This document shows, in pieces, positions 11,155-23,522 of a stretch of DNA of 64,000 bases. Source of the DNA: Paraspadella gotoi (lineage: Eukaryota > Chaetognatha); NCBI GenBank assembly GCA_051294375.1, contig CM119270.1:9929086-9993085 (forward strand), given 5' to 3'. Positions within the stretch are counted from its first letter, which is position 1, and each line of letters begins with the position of its first letter. Under the pieces are notes generated by a model, which searched no databases, was not told the DNA's origin, and saw only the letters and a program-made list of their open reading frames with translations. The translations under genes were made by a program, and so were the position numbers.

Positions 11155-11620
11155 ACTTTCTGTCTCTCTCTCTCACCTCTCTCTCTCTTTCTCTCCTCTC
11201 TCTCCTTTCTCTTCTCCCTCTCTCTCTCTCTCTTTTTTTACAAAAAACATTTTTTAGCACTTTTTTTCACCACGACGAGCAAACGATATTAAACGATTCC
11301 AAGCTCTTCCTCTCTCTCTCTCTCTCTCTTCTTCTTCTCTTTCTATCTTTTTCTTCTCGTCTCTCTCTATCTTCTCTCCTCTCTCTCTCTCTCCCTCTCC
11401 TACTCCTCTCTCTCTCCTCTTCTCTCTCTCTCTTTCCCTCTCTCTCTCTACTATCTCTATTTTTATTTTTAGTCTCTTTTTTTTTCACCACCTCCACTCG
11501 GCGACGAGGTAAACGATTCCGGCAACTGCGGCAGGCGTCAGTCAGCTTCTTTCTCTCCTCTCTCTCCTCCTCTCTCTCCCTTTCTCTCTGTCGTCTCCTC
11601 TCTCTGTACGATCTCTAGAT
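11155..11620 (+). repeat. Polypyrimidine (CT)n tract cluster
   Basis: Several CTCTCT runs broken by short unique inserts (ACGATATTAAACGATTCC and similar). Ser/Leu-rich frames on plus and Arg/Glu-rich frames on minus are artefacts of the repeat. Related tracts follow at 12190-12300 and 12600-12710, each beside the same AACGATAT... insert, which suggests a dispersed unit. Confidence 0.8.
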
Positions 11621-12185
11621 AAGTAAAAAATATTAAAATGACATGGCAATTGTCACATGTCATCAGCTAATGTGACATGTAGCGATACCTGTATGTATGT
11701 AGTATCATTTTCTAAAAAATAATTTTTTTTTTTTATTATTACTAGTAACTTATGGAGCCGTCGGCCCACTTTATGCAAATTATATCTAAAATAGGAGTCG
11801 AGAAGAGAAATATATCAAAATAAACATTACTTTTTTTTATTCTGAATACAATTTGTACTATTATTAAATGTATAAATATTTTAAGGATATATTAATTCAT
11901 TTTTATCTTTTAAAATAATAAGATTATGTGGAGTTTTGTTAACTATTTATAAATTAATTAAATTAGAAATATAAAATTGAACCTCCGGTTGTTCTTCCTA
12001 AAAAAGAACAATAAAAATTTCATTCAAGCATTAACAATTTAATTAAAATGAGGAAAATAAATTTTTTTTTTGATAAGTAAAAAAAAATTGAAATCAAAAA
12101 ATATCATTATCGTTAACTGAGTATGTTCAACTAGTATATTTTGTTAATAGGGATATTTATTTATTTCTATTCACGTCTAAATATT
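11621..12185. other. AT-rich, gene-free
   Basis: Nothing recognised beyond a short run of alternating TGTCACATGTCAT-like words near 11650. Confidence 0.5.
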
Positions 12186-12189
12186 TTGT

Positions 12190-12710
12190 TGCGTCCTCTC
12201 TGTCCTCGCTCTCTCTCCGTCTCTTTTCTTTCTCTCTTGTGTGTCTCTCTCTTTGTCTCTCTCTGTCTCTCTATCTGTTGTCTGTCTCTCTCTGTATGAT
12301 CTTTGCGGGGGGAAAAATTTCGGATTTTTTCCGTTTTTTTTTTAAAAAAAATTTTTTTCTTTGATTTATTTTTTTTTTTTTCTTAATTAAAAAAACTTTT
12401 ATATCGCCATTTATTATTTATCTCAATACAAGAATCCCAAAATACAAAACACTTACCTAGATTTCGTGGGTCGTGCGGGCAACGAGTAAACAATGTCAAG
12501 AACAATAAAAAAATCCAATGACCCAATTTCACGACGCTTGCGAGGCAACGCGATAACGATATAAACGAATACCTATAATTGCGTTCTCGTTGTGGAAAAT
12601 CTCTCTCCTCTCTCTCTTATTTCCGCTCTCTTCTCTTGTCTCACTCTCTCTCCCTCTTTTCTCTCTCTCTCTCTCTCTCCTTCTCTCTCTCCTCTTTCTA
12701 CTCCTTTTTT
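12190..12710 (+). repeat. (CT)n tracts with AT-rich spacer
   Basis: CT-rich runs at about 12190-12300 and 12600-12710 flank a homopolymer-rich spacer. Frames here are low-complexity only. Confidence 0.7.
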
Positions 12711-12949
12711 TGTTTATCATAAAAAAAATTCTTATTAAGTTGTTTTGCTTTTCTTTTGATGGATCATGCATTGCCGAACCCGAGCCTTTGGTATTGAGGT
12801 AGGAGCTCGCGACTAGCTGCTCCTTTCTCCGGTACGATTCAGCTTCTCTCTCTCTTAAATTAGTATGTTCTTCTCGCTCTCTCTTCTCCGTCGCTGTTCT
12901 TCTGATTCTGATTTAGTGACGTTCAGTCTCGTTCGTGTCTCTATATTCC

Positions 12950-13890
12950 AACTTGCATACTTTTTTTCAACTGCAATTTTTTTCAACTGCATAATTTTTT
13001 AACTTGCATAATTTGGGTTGTTGTGGTTTTAACTGCATAACTTTTTTTAACTTGCCATAATATTAACTTATATATATATATATTTTTATACTTGCATAAT
13101 TTATATCTATAATTTTTCAACTCGCATAATTTTTTCAACTCGCATATTTTTTTAATTTGCATAAATTTTTCAACTTGCATAATTTTTTTAACTTGCATAA
13201 TTTTTCCAATTTGCATAATTTTTTAATTTGCATAATTTTTTAACTTGCATAATTTTTCAACTTGCATAATTTTTTTCAACTTGCATAATTTTTTCAATTT
13301 GCATAATTTTTTTAACTTGCATAATTTTTTTAACTTGCATAATTTTTTCAATTTGCATAATTTTTTAAACTTGCATAATTTTTTTGAATTTGTATAATTT
13401 TTAAACTTGCATAATTTTTTAAATTGCATAATTTTTTCAACTTGTATATTTTTTTAACTTGCAGAATTTTTTAATTTGCATAATTTTTTCAACTTGCATT
13501 ATTTTTAACTCTGTATAATTGTTTCAACTTGCTATAATTTTTTCAACTTGCATAATTTTTTCAACTTTCATAATTTTTTCAACTTGTATGATTTTTTTAA
13601 CTTGCATAATTTTTTAATTTGCATAATTTTTTAAATTGTATCTATTTTTCAACTTGTATAATTTTTAAACTTGCATAATTTTTTCAATTTGCATAATTTT
13701 TTCAACTTGCATTATTTTTTAACTTGCATAATTTTTCAACTTGCATAATTTTTCAATGCCATAATTTTTTCAACTTGCATAATTTTTTTAACTTGTATAA
13801 TTTTTTTAACTGCATATTTTTTTTAATTTGCATAATTTTTTAATTGCATAATTTTTTCAACTTGCATAATTTTTTCAACTTGCATAATAT
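12950..13890 (-). repeat. 18-19 bp satellite array, ~0.94 kb
   Basis: About fifty diverged head-to-tail copies of AACTTGCATAATTTTTTC, varying by T-run length and by AATTTGCAT/AACTGCAT variants. The monomer core CAACTNGCATAATTT matches the 18-bp central repeat inside the HINE-like elements (CAACTGGCATAATTTGGT; see 16475-17158, 27175-28326 and 34265-35492). The frames repeating KLCKLKK are repeat artefacts. Confidence 0.9.
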
Positions 13891-14760
13891 AGCAGTCAGT
13901 ATTACTAAAAAAAAAAGAAGTTATAAAATTATTCTAATTGAGAAGGATACAACTGACCAGTAGCTAATAAAAGCATCATGAACAATTAATTAAAAACTAT
14001 GTTTATTATGCTAAAAAAAATTCAAAGTTATAAATTTTTTCATATATTTAATTATTTAAATTATTTATTTTCTATATCAAAACATAATCGTAATAAACTT
14101 CCTATATATGTATTTGAAGGCCTATATTAGGTAGGTAAGTCCCTTATAATATAAAATTTTTCTTCAATCATTTGGCATAGTTATAATTTTTTTTAATTTA
14201 AATTATTTGAAAAAAATTAAAATAATATTTTAATAAAGAAAATTAATTACAACTATTAAAGATAGAATAATGGTTATGGACTCAAAACGAAAGGAAATTG
14301 TTCATAGATTATAGATGATGCATGATATTTTCATTTTTAAAAAAATTTAAACCATTTTTTAATTTTTTTTATTCTACTTTATTGATTTTATATAGCTAAT
14401 TTTAATATTAATTTTAAAAAAAACTGTCATTAGGAAAAATTTGTTTACCCTTTTTTTGTGTAGCCCAAAGGTCCGGAAACATATCCCGGGACATCTCATT
14501 CTTGTGCACTCGATGCCGATTAAATCGATGTAAAAAGGAACCGTGTATAAATATAATCACTGCGAAAATTAAAAAACATAAAATTATTTTTTTTACAAAT
14601 TTAATGCTTCACTGATGGTATGTTGTTCATAATTGACTTTTCGTATGTAACTTTCACTACGCCTTAATGGTCACGTGACCAATTTCCACCAATCACAGAT
14701 CGCAATTTAAGATTCTTTTAAAAATTTTAAAATTTGCAGTAGATCCTGAATATTTTTTTG
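13891..14760. other. AT-rich, gene-free
   Basis: No gene seen. A short SINE-like scrap (GCCCAAAGGTCCGG) lies near 14463. Confidence 0.5.
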
Positions 14761-14763
14761 GAA

Positions 14764-14769
14764 TTTATT
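14764..14769 (-). terminator. Candidate polyadenylation signal (AATAAA) of the seven-span gene
   Basis: AATAAA on the minus strand about 175 bases beyond the predicted stop at 14942-14944. In AT-rich DNA this hexamer is common, so the assignment is by position only. Confidence 0.35.
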
Positions 14770-14941
14770 ATTGTGAAATCAAATAAAACTACATTGGGTA
14801 AAGGAATCACCGACAGGCAACATATTTAGAAAAATTATATGTGCATATGATCCGCCCTAGGCCTGTCTATTGTACAATTTACACGAAAACGTGTTTAAAG
14901 AAAAGTCAAAACAATTGTAAAACAAATACTTGTAATTGTTA

Positions 14942-15084
14942 TCAAATGGGCATGAATACTTTAATGGCATCACGACATCGTGTCTGATTTGTTTGATTCA
15001 CTGAACCAAGGAAAGTCGACCGTTTTCCTGAGATTTCGCCATCTTCATCATCCTCTGTTTCGCAGCAACGGCCTCTTGATAATC
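14942..15084 (-). CDS. Seven-span gene, last exon
   Basis: Acceptor GTAATGCAG. In phase with exon 12 it reads GLSRGRCCETEDDEDGEISG and ends in TGA at 14944-14942. A different frame of the same exon (DYQEAVAAKQRMMKMAKSQE, stop near 14998) looks equally protein-like but would need a phase-0 partner that was not found. The C-terminus is therefore the least certain part of the model. Confidence 0.55.
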
Positions 15085-17229
15085 CTGCATTACAAATATT
15101 TCTTATGAAATTGGTACAACCAATTATATATTATTAAAATTAATAAATAATCTATCTTGACCCCTGACTTTGGACAATGACATAGCAGGTCCCTGCAAGC
15201 TTTCAATCAAGACTCTCTCTCAGTTTCGTTTATTCACTCCTAAATTACCTGGCTTCCCTATCAATGAAGTGGTATAATGTTTTAAAGAATGTTTCAATTG
15301 TATGAAAAGTAGTATATTGTACTCCGCCCAGCATCAAAAATACAAGAAGCTGAATTTTATGAAAATTGGTACAACCAATATAAAAATTATCCATTCATTT
15401 AATAAATAATTATTTAGTATGTTAATTATTTATTTAGTCTATAAACATTTTTAATTTAGGTTACGATTAATTCGTCAATGATTGAATATTAAAATATCTC
15501 ACCTTGAACGTTCTCACGTGAGAAAAAGTCTTGAAGGGGCGTGGAGATAGGAATGAGGGCGTGTGAAGGGCTGAGGCGCATTGAGGGCGTGGGGGCGCTG
15601 CGGGTTTGGGGGTCGGAGCGACGGGGAACAGAGGGGGTTGGCGAAGATTCCTGGCTCGACTCGGCGATGGTGGCGTGAGTGGGGGCGGGAGTGGTGAGGA
15701 AAGGGTGAAAGTCTTCGAGCGATCGACTTAATCGGTGGTTTAAGTATCTGAACATTTAATAAAAAAATAAAGAAAAAATAATAAATAGTGGAGATTCTGA
15801 GTATTATTATATAAGAAAGAAAATAAAATCGACGGACGAATTCTTTAAAAATTCCATTGCCCGATAAGAAATTATTTTGAATTCTTCTTTGTATTGTTTT
15901 GTTTACCAATGTAACCAAAGTTTCTCTCTCTATAAAAATGAATGCCACTTTGTACAATTAGCCAATTCGATTACATTCGCTTTTCTGATTTCAATAAATC
16001 GATTCAACTCATTTTGTTCGCCATTTTTATCTCAAGTTAAGCGTTGCTCAATTATCTACATAACATGAATCACATGAGCCCATTCACCCAAATTTTTCCA
16101 AGCATTTTCCATCTCACCTCTCCTCACACACCCCGACTCCCTCACCCGCTTTCCAGTCCCGACTCTGCATCGAATGGTCCCTCCAGCTGCTGACCCAAGA
16201 GACTCTTTCTCGATCGAGCGCCGACGCCGACGCGAGAACAGGAGCCTCGTTGGGGAATGGCCAGGCCGAGACCGCGGTTCTCGCCTGGATGGAGGAAAGG
16301 GAGAGGAAAGGGAGGAAAGGGAAGAGGAAAATATAGGGAAAAGATTGGACAAAGGAAGAAAGGAGAGACGAAAAAGGGAGAAAGAAAGGGAGAAAAAAAG
16401 AAAAAGGAGAAATTTATAAAGGAGAAGAAAAAAGGAAAAACGAAGGAGAAAAAAACGAGTTGAAAATGAAGTCAACAAGTTTGAGCAAACAATGTCGGAT
16501 CTGCCTACGATAATTAAGTGGTAATAAGCTAACTTGGTTAACTTGCATAATTTAATCAACTTGCATTATTTGGTCAACTAGCATAATTTGGTCAACTGAC
16601 ATAATTTTGTCAGCTGGCATAATTTGGTCAACTGACATAATTTGGTCAACTGACAAAATTTGGTCAACTGACAAAATTTGGTCAACTTACAAAATTTGGT
16701 CAACTGACAAAATTTGGTCAACTGACAAAATTTGGTCAACTGACATAATTTGGTCAACTGACATAATTTGGTCAACTGACTTAATTTGTTTAACTGACTT
16801 AATTTATTTAACTGATTTAATTTGTTTAACTGACATAATTTGGTTAACTGTCATAATTTGTTCAACTGACATAATTTGGTAAACTGACATAATTTGGTTA
16901 TATCCATCTCAATCACAGTTTCCTACCTACACACAAAATTTCATACCAATCCATCCATCCAATCACGAGTAATTGGAGTTTTTTGCTAAGGGTGGACGGA
17001 CGAAAGGACGGATGGATGGACATTTTTTTGCATAATTTATCATAGTTCGAGGTTCTGTTATGATAATAATTATTTACCGACAATATTTTGGGGTGGGACC
17101 GACGGACCGACAAAGTGAATTATAGAGTCGGAATCTGCTGATTAGCAAATCTGACTAAAAAAAGGGGAAGACAGAAAAGGGTGAAAGATTTAAAAGAATA
17201 AAAGGAGAGAAAAAAGAGAAGGAAAAAAA

Positions 17230-17262
<33 letters not shown>

Positions 17263-20129
17263 ATCTCTCTATCTAACCCACCCGAGAGCGTGAGAAGGCC
17301 TTGCTTGTTCAACTCCCTCTCTATCGAGTCCGAGATGGAACAGGACGGAGGACGAAACGTCCAAGTTGCCTCCGATTTGATGGAACGCAAATCCGCTTCG
17401 CTGTCGAGACCAAATCTAAAAAAAGATTGTTCAATCAAAACAAAACGATGGAGCAATCAAAACCACTCGAGCTTACCTGTCAACCAACGGCCCTCCTCCG
17501 TCTAGCGAAGTCATCATCATCTTTTCACTCTTCCTCCTCATTTCCTCCTCCTCTTCCTCTTCCTCGATTCCAAGGCGCCCATGTCCTAACCCGGCATCTT
17601 TTTTAAAAATGGCGCCGGTGGGAAAACCAGGTTCGAATCCGGCGTTGTCGACGCGGAATCTAGGGGCGACGTGGTGGAACCGGGCGCGGTCCTGGTCGAC
17701 CTCGGGCAGTTCGTTTTCGTCCGGAGTGGAACAACTGTTGCCTTCGCCGCTCTTTTTGGGGGTCGGGGGGAAAGGGGGGAGGAAATGAAAATAGTGCACT
17801 GGTGGTCAATGTTCAAATCGTCAAATATTGAAAATAATTTTTATTTTCAATAATTTTTATTTAATTTTTTTTTAATTATTGGGTATTTGGTTTTGAATTC
17901 TTGTTTTTTTTAATTTCTCTATCTCTATCTCTCTCTCTCTCTCTTTTTTTTTTTATTTCTTTCTTTTTTTCCTCGCCAACCTTTTGAAGTGGATACATTG
18001 GTAGACGCGTCAAAACAGCGCCAATCAAATTCCGAGAGATGAACCTCCGCTTCATCTTGACTTTTCTTTCTTTCTTTTTTTCTTTCTCTCTTTCTCTCAT
18101 CACAGAAGATAGCTCGATTCCATTTCGGTGATTTCTCCCCGAGCTTCTGATCCGGTTCCATCTCTGTATCTTCTGTGATGCTCTCTTGCTTTATTTCTCT
18201 CTTTCATTATTTCTTTATTTTTTTATTTCCTTATTTCTTTATTTCATTATTTCATTATTTCATTATTTCATTATTTCATTATTTCATTATTTCTATATTT
18301 CTATATTTCTATATTTCTATATTTTTTATTTCTTTATTTCTGTATTTCTGTATTTCTTTATTTCTATATTTCTTTATTTCTTTATTTCTTTATTTCTATA
18401 TTTCTATATTTCTATATTTCTTTATTTCTTTATTTTTATATTTCTTTATTTCTTTATTTATTTATTTATTTATTTTTTTTTTATTTTTTTATTTTTTTAT
18501 TTTTTTATTTCTTTATTTCTTTATTTCTTTCTTTCAATTATTTTTTCTTTTTTTTTCTTCCTTTCTTTCTTTATCGATTTACTTTATTTATTTTTCTTAT
18601 TTTGGAAGACAATTTTTGGCTCAGAGACATTTTTCAGCCAAAACAAAAACATCAGAGACCGAAAAAATCGATACAAAAACGATCAGTATTTATAGAGGTC
18701 AATCGCATCATCGACACGGGTTCATTTTCCCGATGGCATGAAACCCTTCTTCTCATTGGTCGGTTCCGATGGTGATTCGTCTAATGAGAGAATCCTCGGC
18801 GAATTATATCAGAGTCGCGGATCCGATTCCAACTTTGGTTCCGATTCCCTTTTCGATGAGTAGGCCAATCCGTGTCTCACCTTACACCAACCAACTACCA
18901 CCCAAAGATTCACCCAACATCCCCTCACCCACCCTTACCTCTCCGTCCAAGTCCAAGCGGATAAATCCGTCTTGAACAACGAGTAGGGATTTTGTGACCG
19001 ACTTTGTCGCTGACGCCGTCGACCCTGGCGTCGCGCATCTGTGGAGGAATTTCGATTACCTAAATTTCATTTGCATATTGGAGAAAAATAGCTTTAGGTC
19101 TAACCTAGTTTCAAAGTGTGATATGAAACTATTAGTCGTTTAAATTCGTTCATCTTTAATTTACGTAGAATGATGGGTTTAAACCTAATTGGCATTAAAA
19201 AGAAATCTATCAATTTGATAAGGATAATGGATTGAAAAATAGCAGCAGTGAAAATTTTGCAATTTGTGACACAAATTGTGTAAAAACTATAGTAAAAGCA
19301 AAATGTTCAAGTTGTCAGTATAATCTTCAAGCTAAATAGTCGATTCCGTCATTACTTTTGAGTTAAGAAAAATGTTGGTCTTAAAAAAAATATTTGTTAG
19401 AAATTAAGTTTTAAAAAGTCTACTTCGTCGCCGCCATTTCTGTCACCCACCTTGACGTGGTGTAGTCAATCGTCGTGGCGCAGTGAGTCTCCATGGTGGC
19501 GCAGCGATCATCTTCCTCGCTTGGAGTTGGAGACGCGCGGGAAAAGTCACGATGGTGACGCAACTTGTGCCCCAAACCAGAAGTTGGCGTGGAGTCGTAA
19601 CTGAACGGAGACGAGTGGTGAGAGCGGCGGGGGGTGTCGACGACGTCGTGACGCTGCATTCCCCTGCAGGTGGCGCAGCAGAAGCCGCAGCAGCCTGTTG
19701 GAGGAAAGGTGGAGGAAAAATGGAGAAGAGAGAGATATTAAGGGAAATAATTAAATAAATTCAATAAATTCAATAAATAATATAATATATATATATATAT
19801 ATAAAATATATAAAATTTCATAATATATAATAATCGAAAAACTAGAAACGTGAATAAAAATAAAACAAAACAAAACTAAACCAAAATAATAAGAATTTGA
19901 ATTTCGACGGGATTCGGATTTAGATTTTATCTGTTCTTTGGTCGTCGGTTGTCAGAGAAACCGTCTCCCTTGGGAGAATGATCCAGCAAATTATATTAGT
20001 TATAATATTCATAATGTTTACAGAGTTATATGGCGAAAATGCAAACCATAGATGATTGCAATATGTTTTCCAACGTTTTAAATGCCAAGAAACTCAAGTC
20101 AGGAAAACAAATTCTCAATGGGGAGAGAA

Positions 20130-20209
<80 letters not shown>

Positions 20210-20214
20210 GAGAG

Positions 20215-20246
<32 letters not shown>

Positions 20247-23200
20247 TCTAAGAAAAGATGACGGCTGCAACAAAATTGTCAAAGAGACGAAAAGACATAG
20301 GTGAAAACCAGACAGACGGACTGACCGATAGAGACGGAGAGATTTAAATCCAAACAGCCATGACATCCACACAGACCTCTTAACGAACCTGGATAAGGAT
20401 TCTTCGGTCGGTGTCTGAGAAGGAGATTTGCCGCGACGACGACGAAGATAATGAAGACGACTTCGAGGGAGCGCATGACCGAATGGAAGCACCACCAGAG
20501 GAACGGGGAAGGGGGCGCTCGATTGAGCACACCGTAGACAAAAAGCATGCCGAACACCTAGGGAGTTCAAGAGAAAGAGTACAGAAGGCTTCGTATTATA
20601 AAATGAGGTACTATGGTGGTATATTCACACCACCTCACGTCCTCGATCGTTCAGCCAATACCATTGACTCAGAGGGGGGACACACCATCCCAGGCGTTGC
20701 GTTCCATCCACAGTCCTAACGACTTCCCTCTGCGTCCTAGGGTAACCGCACCAGTGACTGGATGCGTCACTGAGGGTCGGAAACCCCCAAAGCCAACAGT
20801 GAGATGCCCCATCCCAATGGGCATCACAGGCAACGCGGCTGTTGTGACCAGAACTTGTTCCGAGAAAACTGCTGGACCAAATTTATTGATCCTTATGTGA
20901 ATACAAATAGAACTATCGAGGCGAATTTCAATATTTGACCTCTGAGCTTCCCAAGACCCCTCCAGCTCCCGTTTTCGGGTGCAATCCTTACTTTTTATCG
21001 AGCCATGACCGGCGAAGCCGGTTCAGGCTCTATAATGTTTTAGGATTGCTTCTTTGTGACGTCGTCGTCGTCGTCACGCTGTTTTTATATAAAAACTACT
21101 GCGCTTTTATAGTTTTGGCTGGGACTTACCGTTTTTTTTAAATAAAAATTATTATGAATTACAATGAAGTATTATAAAAGTGTGCCATCATAGTAAGTTA
21201 AAAATTTAGATATGGCTTCTTATCTTGAAATAGCTTTGATATTTTCTTATACATTTGTTGTTTTAATTTTTTTGTTTGAATTTCCACTTCATTATTATTT
21301 ACTGCAATATGCCAAATGAGATTATAGTACTCATTATAATATCCAAATTAGTATATAGAAATGCTTTAATCTAATTTACATATTGCAGAATTTAATATTG
21401 AAGATGAAATTCAAAAAAATTTTTTAAATCTATAATAAAAATGGGAACTCCAAATAACTTTTTAATGTACTAATTCATAAGAAACTATAAAATATAACGT
21501 TCAAGAACATTCAAAATTCAAATTTTTAAACCAAAAAATCAAGAAACAAAAGACACAAACGTTTAATGGACTCATCAATAAAATATTATGAACTAATTCA
21601 TAAGAAACTATAAAATACAAGAACAAATACAAATACAAGAACGTTCAAAATTCAAATTTTAAACCAAAAAATATGAAAACAAAGACAAAAACAAAAAAAT
21701 AAAGCATAAACGAAAAACAACGTTAATAAAAACAAGAACAAAATAAAAAATATAAAGCATAAATGAAATATACCTAAAATGTATAATTATAATGTGTTAA
21801 AGTAAAGGCAAAAAATAGGAATTTTTTTTTATAAAAAATTTTTAATAATCGTAAAACGTCAAGGTTTTATTTTTATAAAACGTCATTATAAGTATTTAAT
21901 GCTTAGTGTATAAATATACCAAAAATTTATAATAAAATGTGTTAAAGTAAAGGGCAGAGGACCACAATGCTATTAATAGAATAAAAAACTACAATCAATA
22001 TATTATATATCTACATATATACAACACACATATACAGTACATATATATATAAGCACGCAAATCAACAGAAAGGAGACACTTATAAAAACTAAAGACGCTC
22101 AATAAAAAACAAAGAAGAAAAAAGACGCTAAAACGAAATGAGACCTACAAGAGACGCTAAAAAACAAATGAGTATCTTATGCAACAGGTTGCTGTGATGG
22201 CATTGGGATGGGCATTTACTGTTGGTTGGGGGCTTAACGACTCATAGCATCCAGTACTGGCGCGGACCAGGCGGTCCGCTTTGCAAGCAAGATGGGATCA
22301 TTAGGACTGTGGATGGATATAAGTGGGATGTGTGCCACCCTGAGCCAATGTTTGGCTGAACGATCGTGGAGTGAGCGGTTGTGTATATACCCCACAGGAT
22401 CGGCAAGACTCACTCAGTCCTCAAGCCTGAGAGGTGTTGGACAGACTGGTACCAAGTGGGAGAGAGAGGAGAGAGCTGCAGTTGTGGGGGCATATCGGTT
22501 TGTCGTAGCGTACCCCAGGGGCATAGGCGTTTGTCTACTACCCAATCAGCAGGCAATAGCTTTATACTAAATTCTTTCATATACTCACCCACTTTGCAAC
22601 AGCCTTGCTGTATCCCATTGGGATGGGGCATCCTCAACTGTTGGCTTTCTTCCACCCTCATTACCCATCCATCACTCCCTTACCTACTCTCGCTTTGCAA
22701 CCAAAAGGAAGTGCAAAGGACTGTTGATTGGAACAATATGCCTGGGTTTTTCCCACCTACCAAATATTTGGCTGAACATTTGGATGGAGGCTGTGAATAA
22801 CCGCCAAAAATATCAACGTATCACGTATCACGCTAATAAAAACAAAGAAAATAAAAAATAAAAAGACGCTAATAAAAATAATGAATAATAATAATAAAAA
22901 CAAAGATGCTAATAAACATACCACATAAAAATAAAAATGTGGTCCCACAATACCTACAATACATCTAAAATTTCATTCAAGATAAAAAATTTTTAAGATG
23001 AGGAAATGAAATTTATTTGAATAAGTAAAAAAAATATTTGGAAGTCAAAAATATCATAGTCGTTAACTGATTATTGTCAACTATATATTTTGTTAATAGA
23101 GATTATAATTTTTTGACCGTTATTATTGAAAATAGTTTAGCCTTATAGCGACGAGTTTTCATTTCATACAATCAATATCAATCTCATTAATTTTCAATAA

Positions 23201-23476
23201 TATGCAAAAAAATAAGGTTTTCAACCTCATTTTGAACTAGATGAACAAAAGACTTCAGTCTTATTTCAATTGAAAAAAAAATAGAAAGTTAATTGATGCT
23301 TAATCACACTCTAATAAAACAATTTTATTTTTATCACGCCACTTTTTTTTAATACAAAATCCCAAATTTATTTCCGAGATTTTCGTGGATTTTTATTTTT
23401 TACCTTCTAAAAACTTTTATTATTATTTTATTATTCTCTCTATATTTCTCTCTCAATCAACTCTCTGTCGCTCTCT

Positions 23477-23522
<46 letters not shown>

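Noticed and set aside
11145-11618. Ser/Leu-rich 157-residue frame and Arg/Glu-rich antisense frame
   Set aside because: Pure (CT)n/(GA)n readings; the same holds for similar frames at 12529-12802, 20030-20570, 30109-30478 and 31530-32066.
15514-15957. 147-residue minus-strand frame over exon 12 of the seven-span gene
   Set aside because: Runs through the intron acceptor and is out of phase with both neighbouring exons.
18175-18741. 188- and 169-residue Phe/Ile/Leu-rich apparent membrane proteins
   Set aside because: They cover a T-rich 6-8 bp tandem tract and are open in two overlapping frames; there are no splice or start signals.
22292-22800. Frames of 92 and 139 residues in the inverted 320-bp repeat pair
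   Set aside because: The frame is not shared by other copies of the repeat; disrupted elsewhere.
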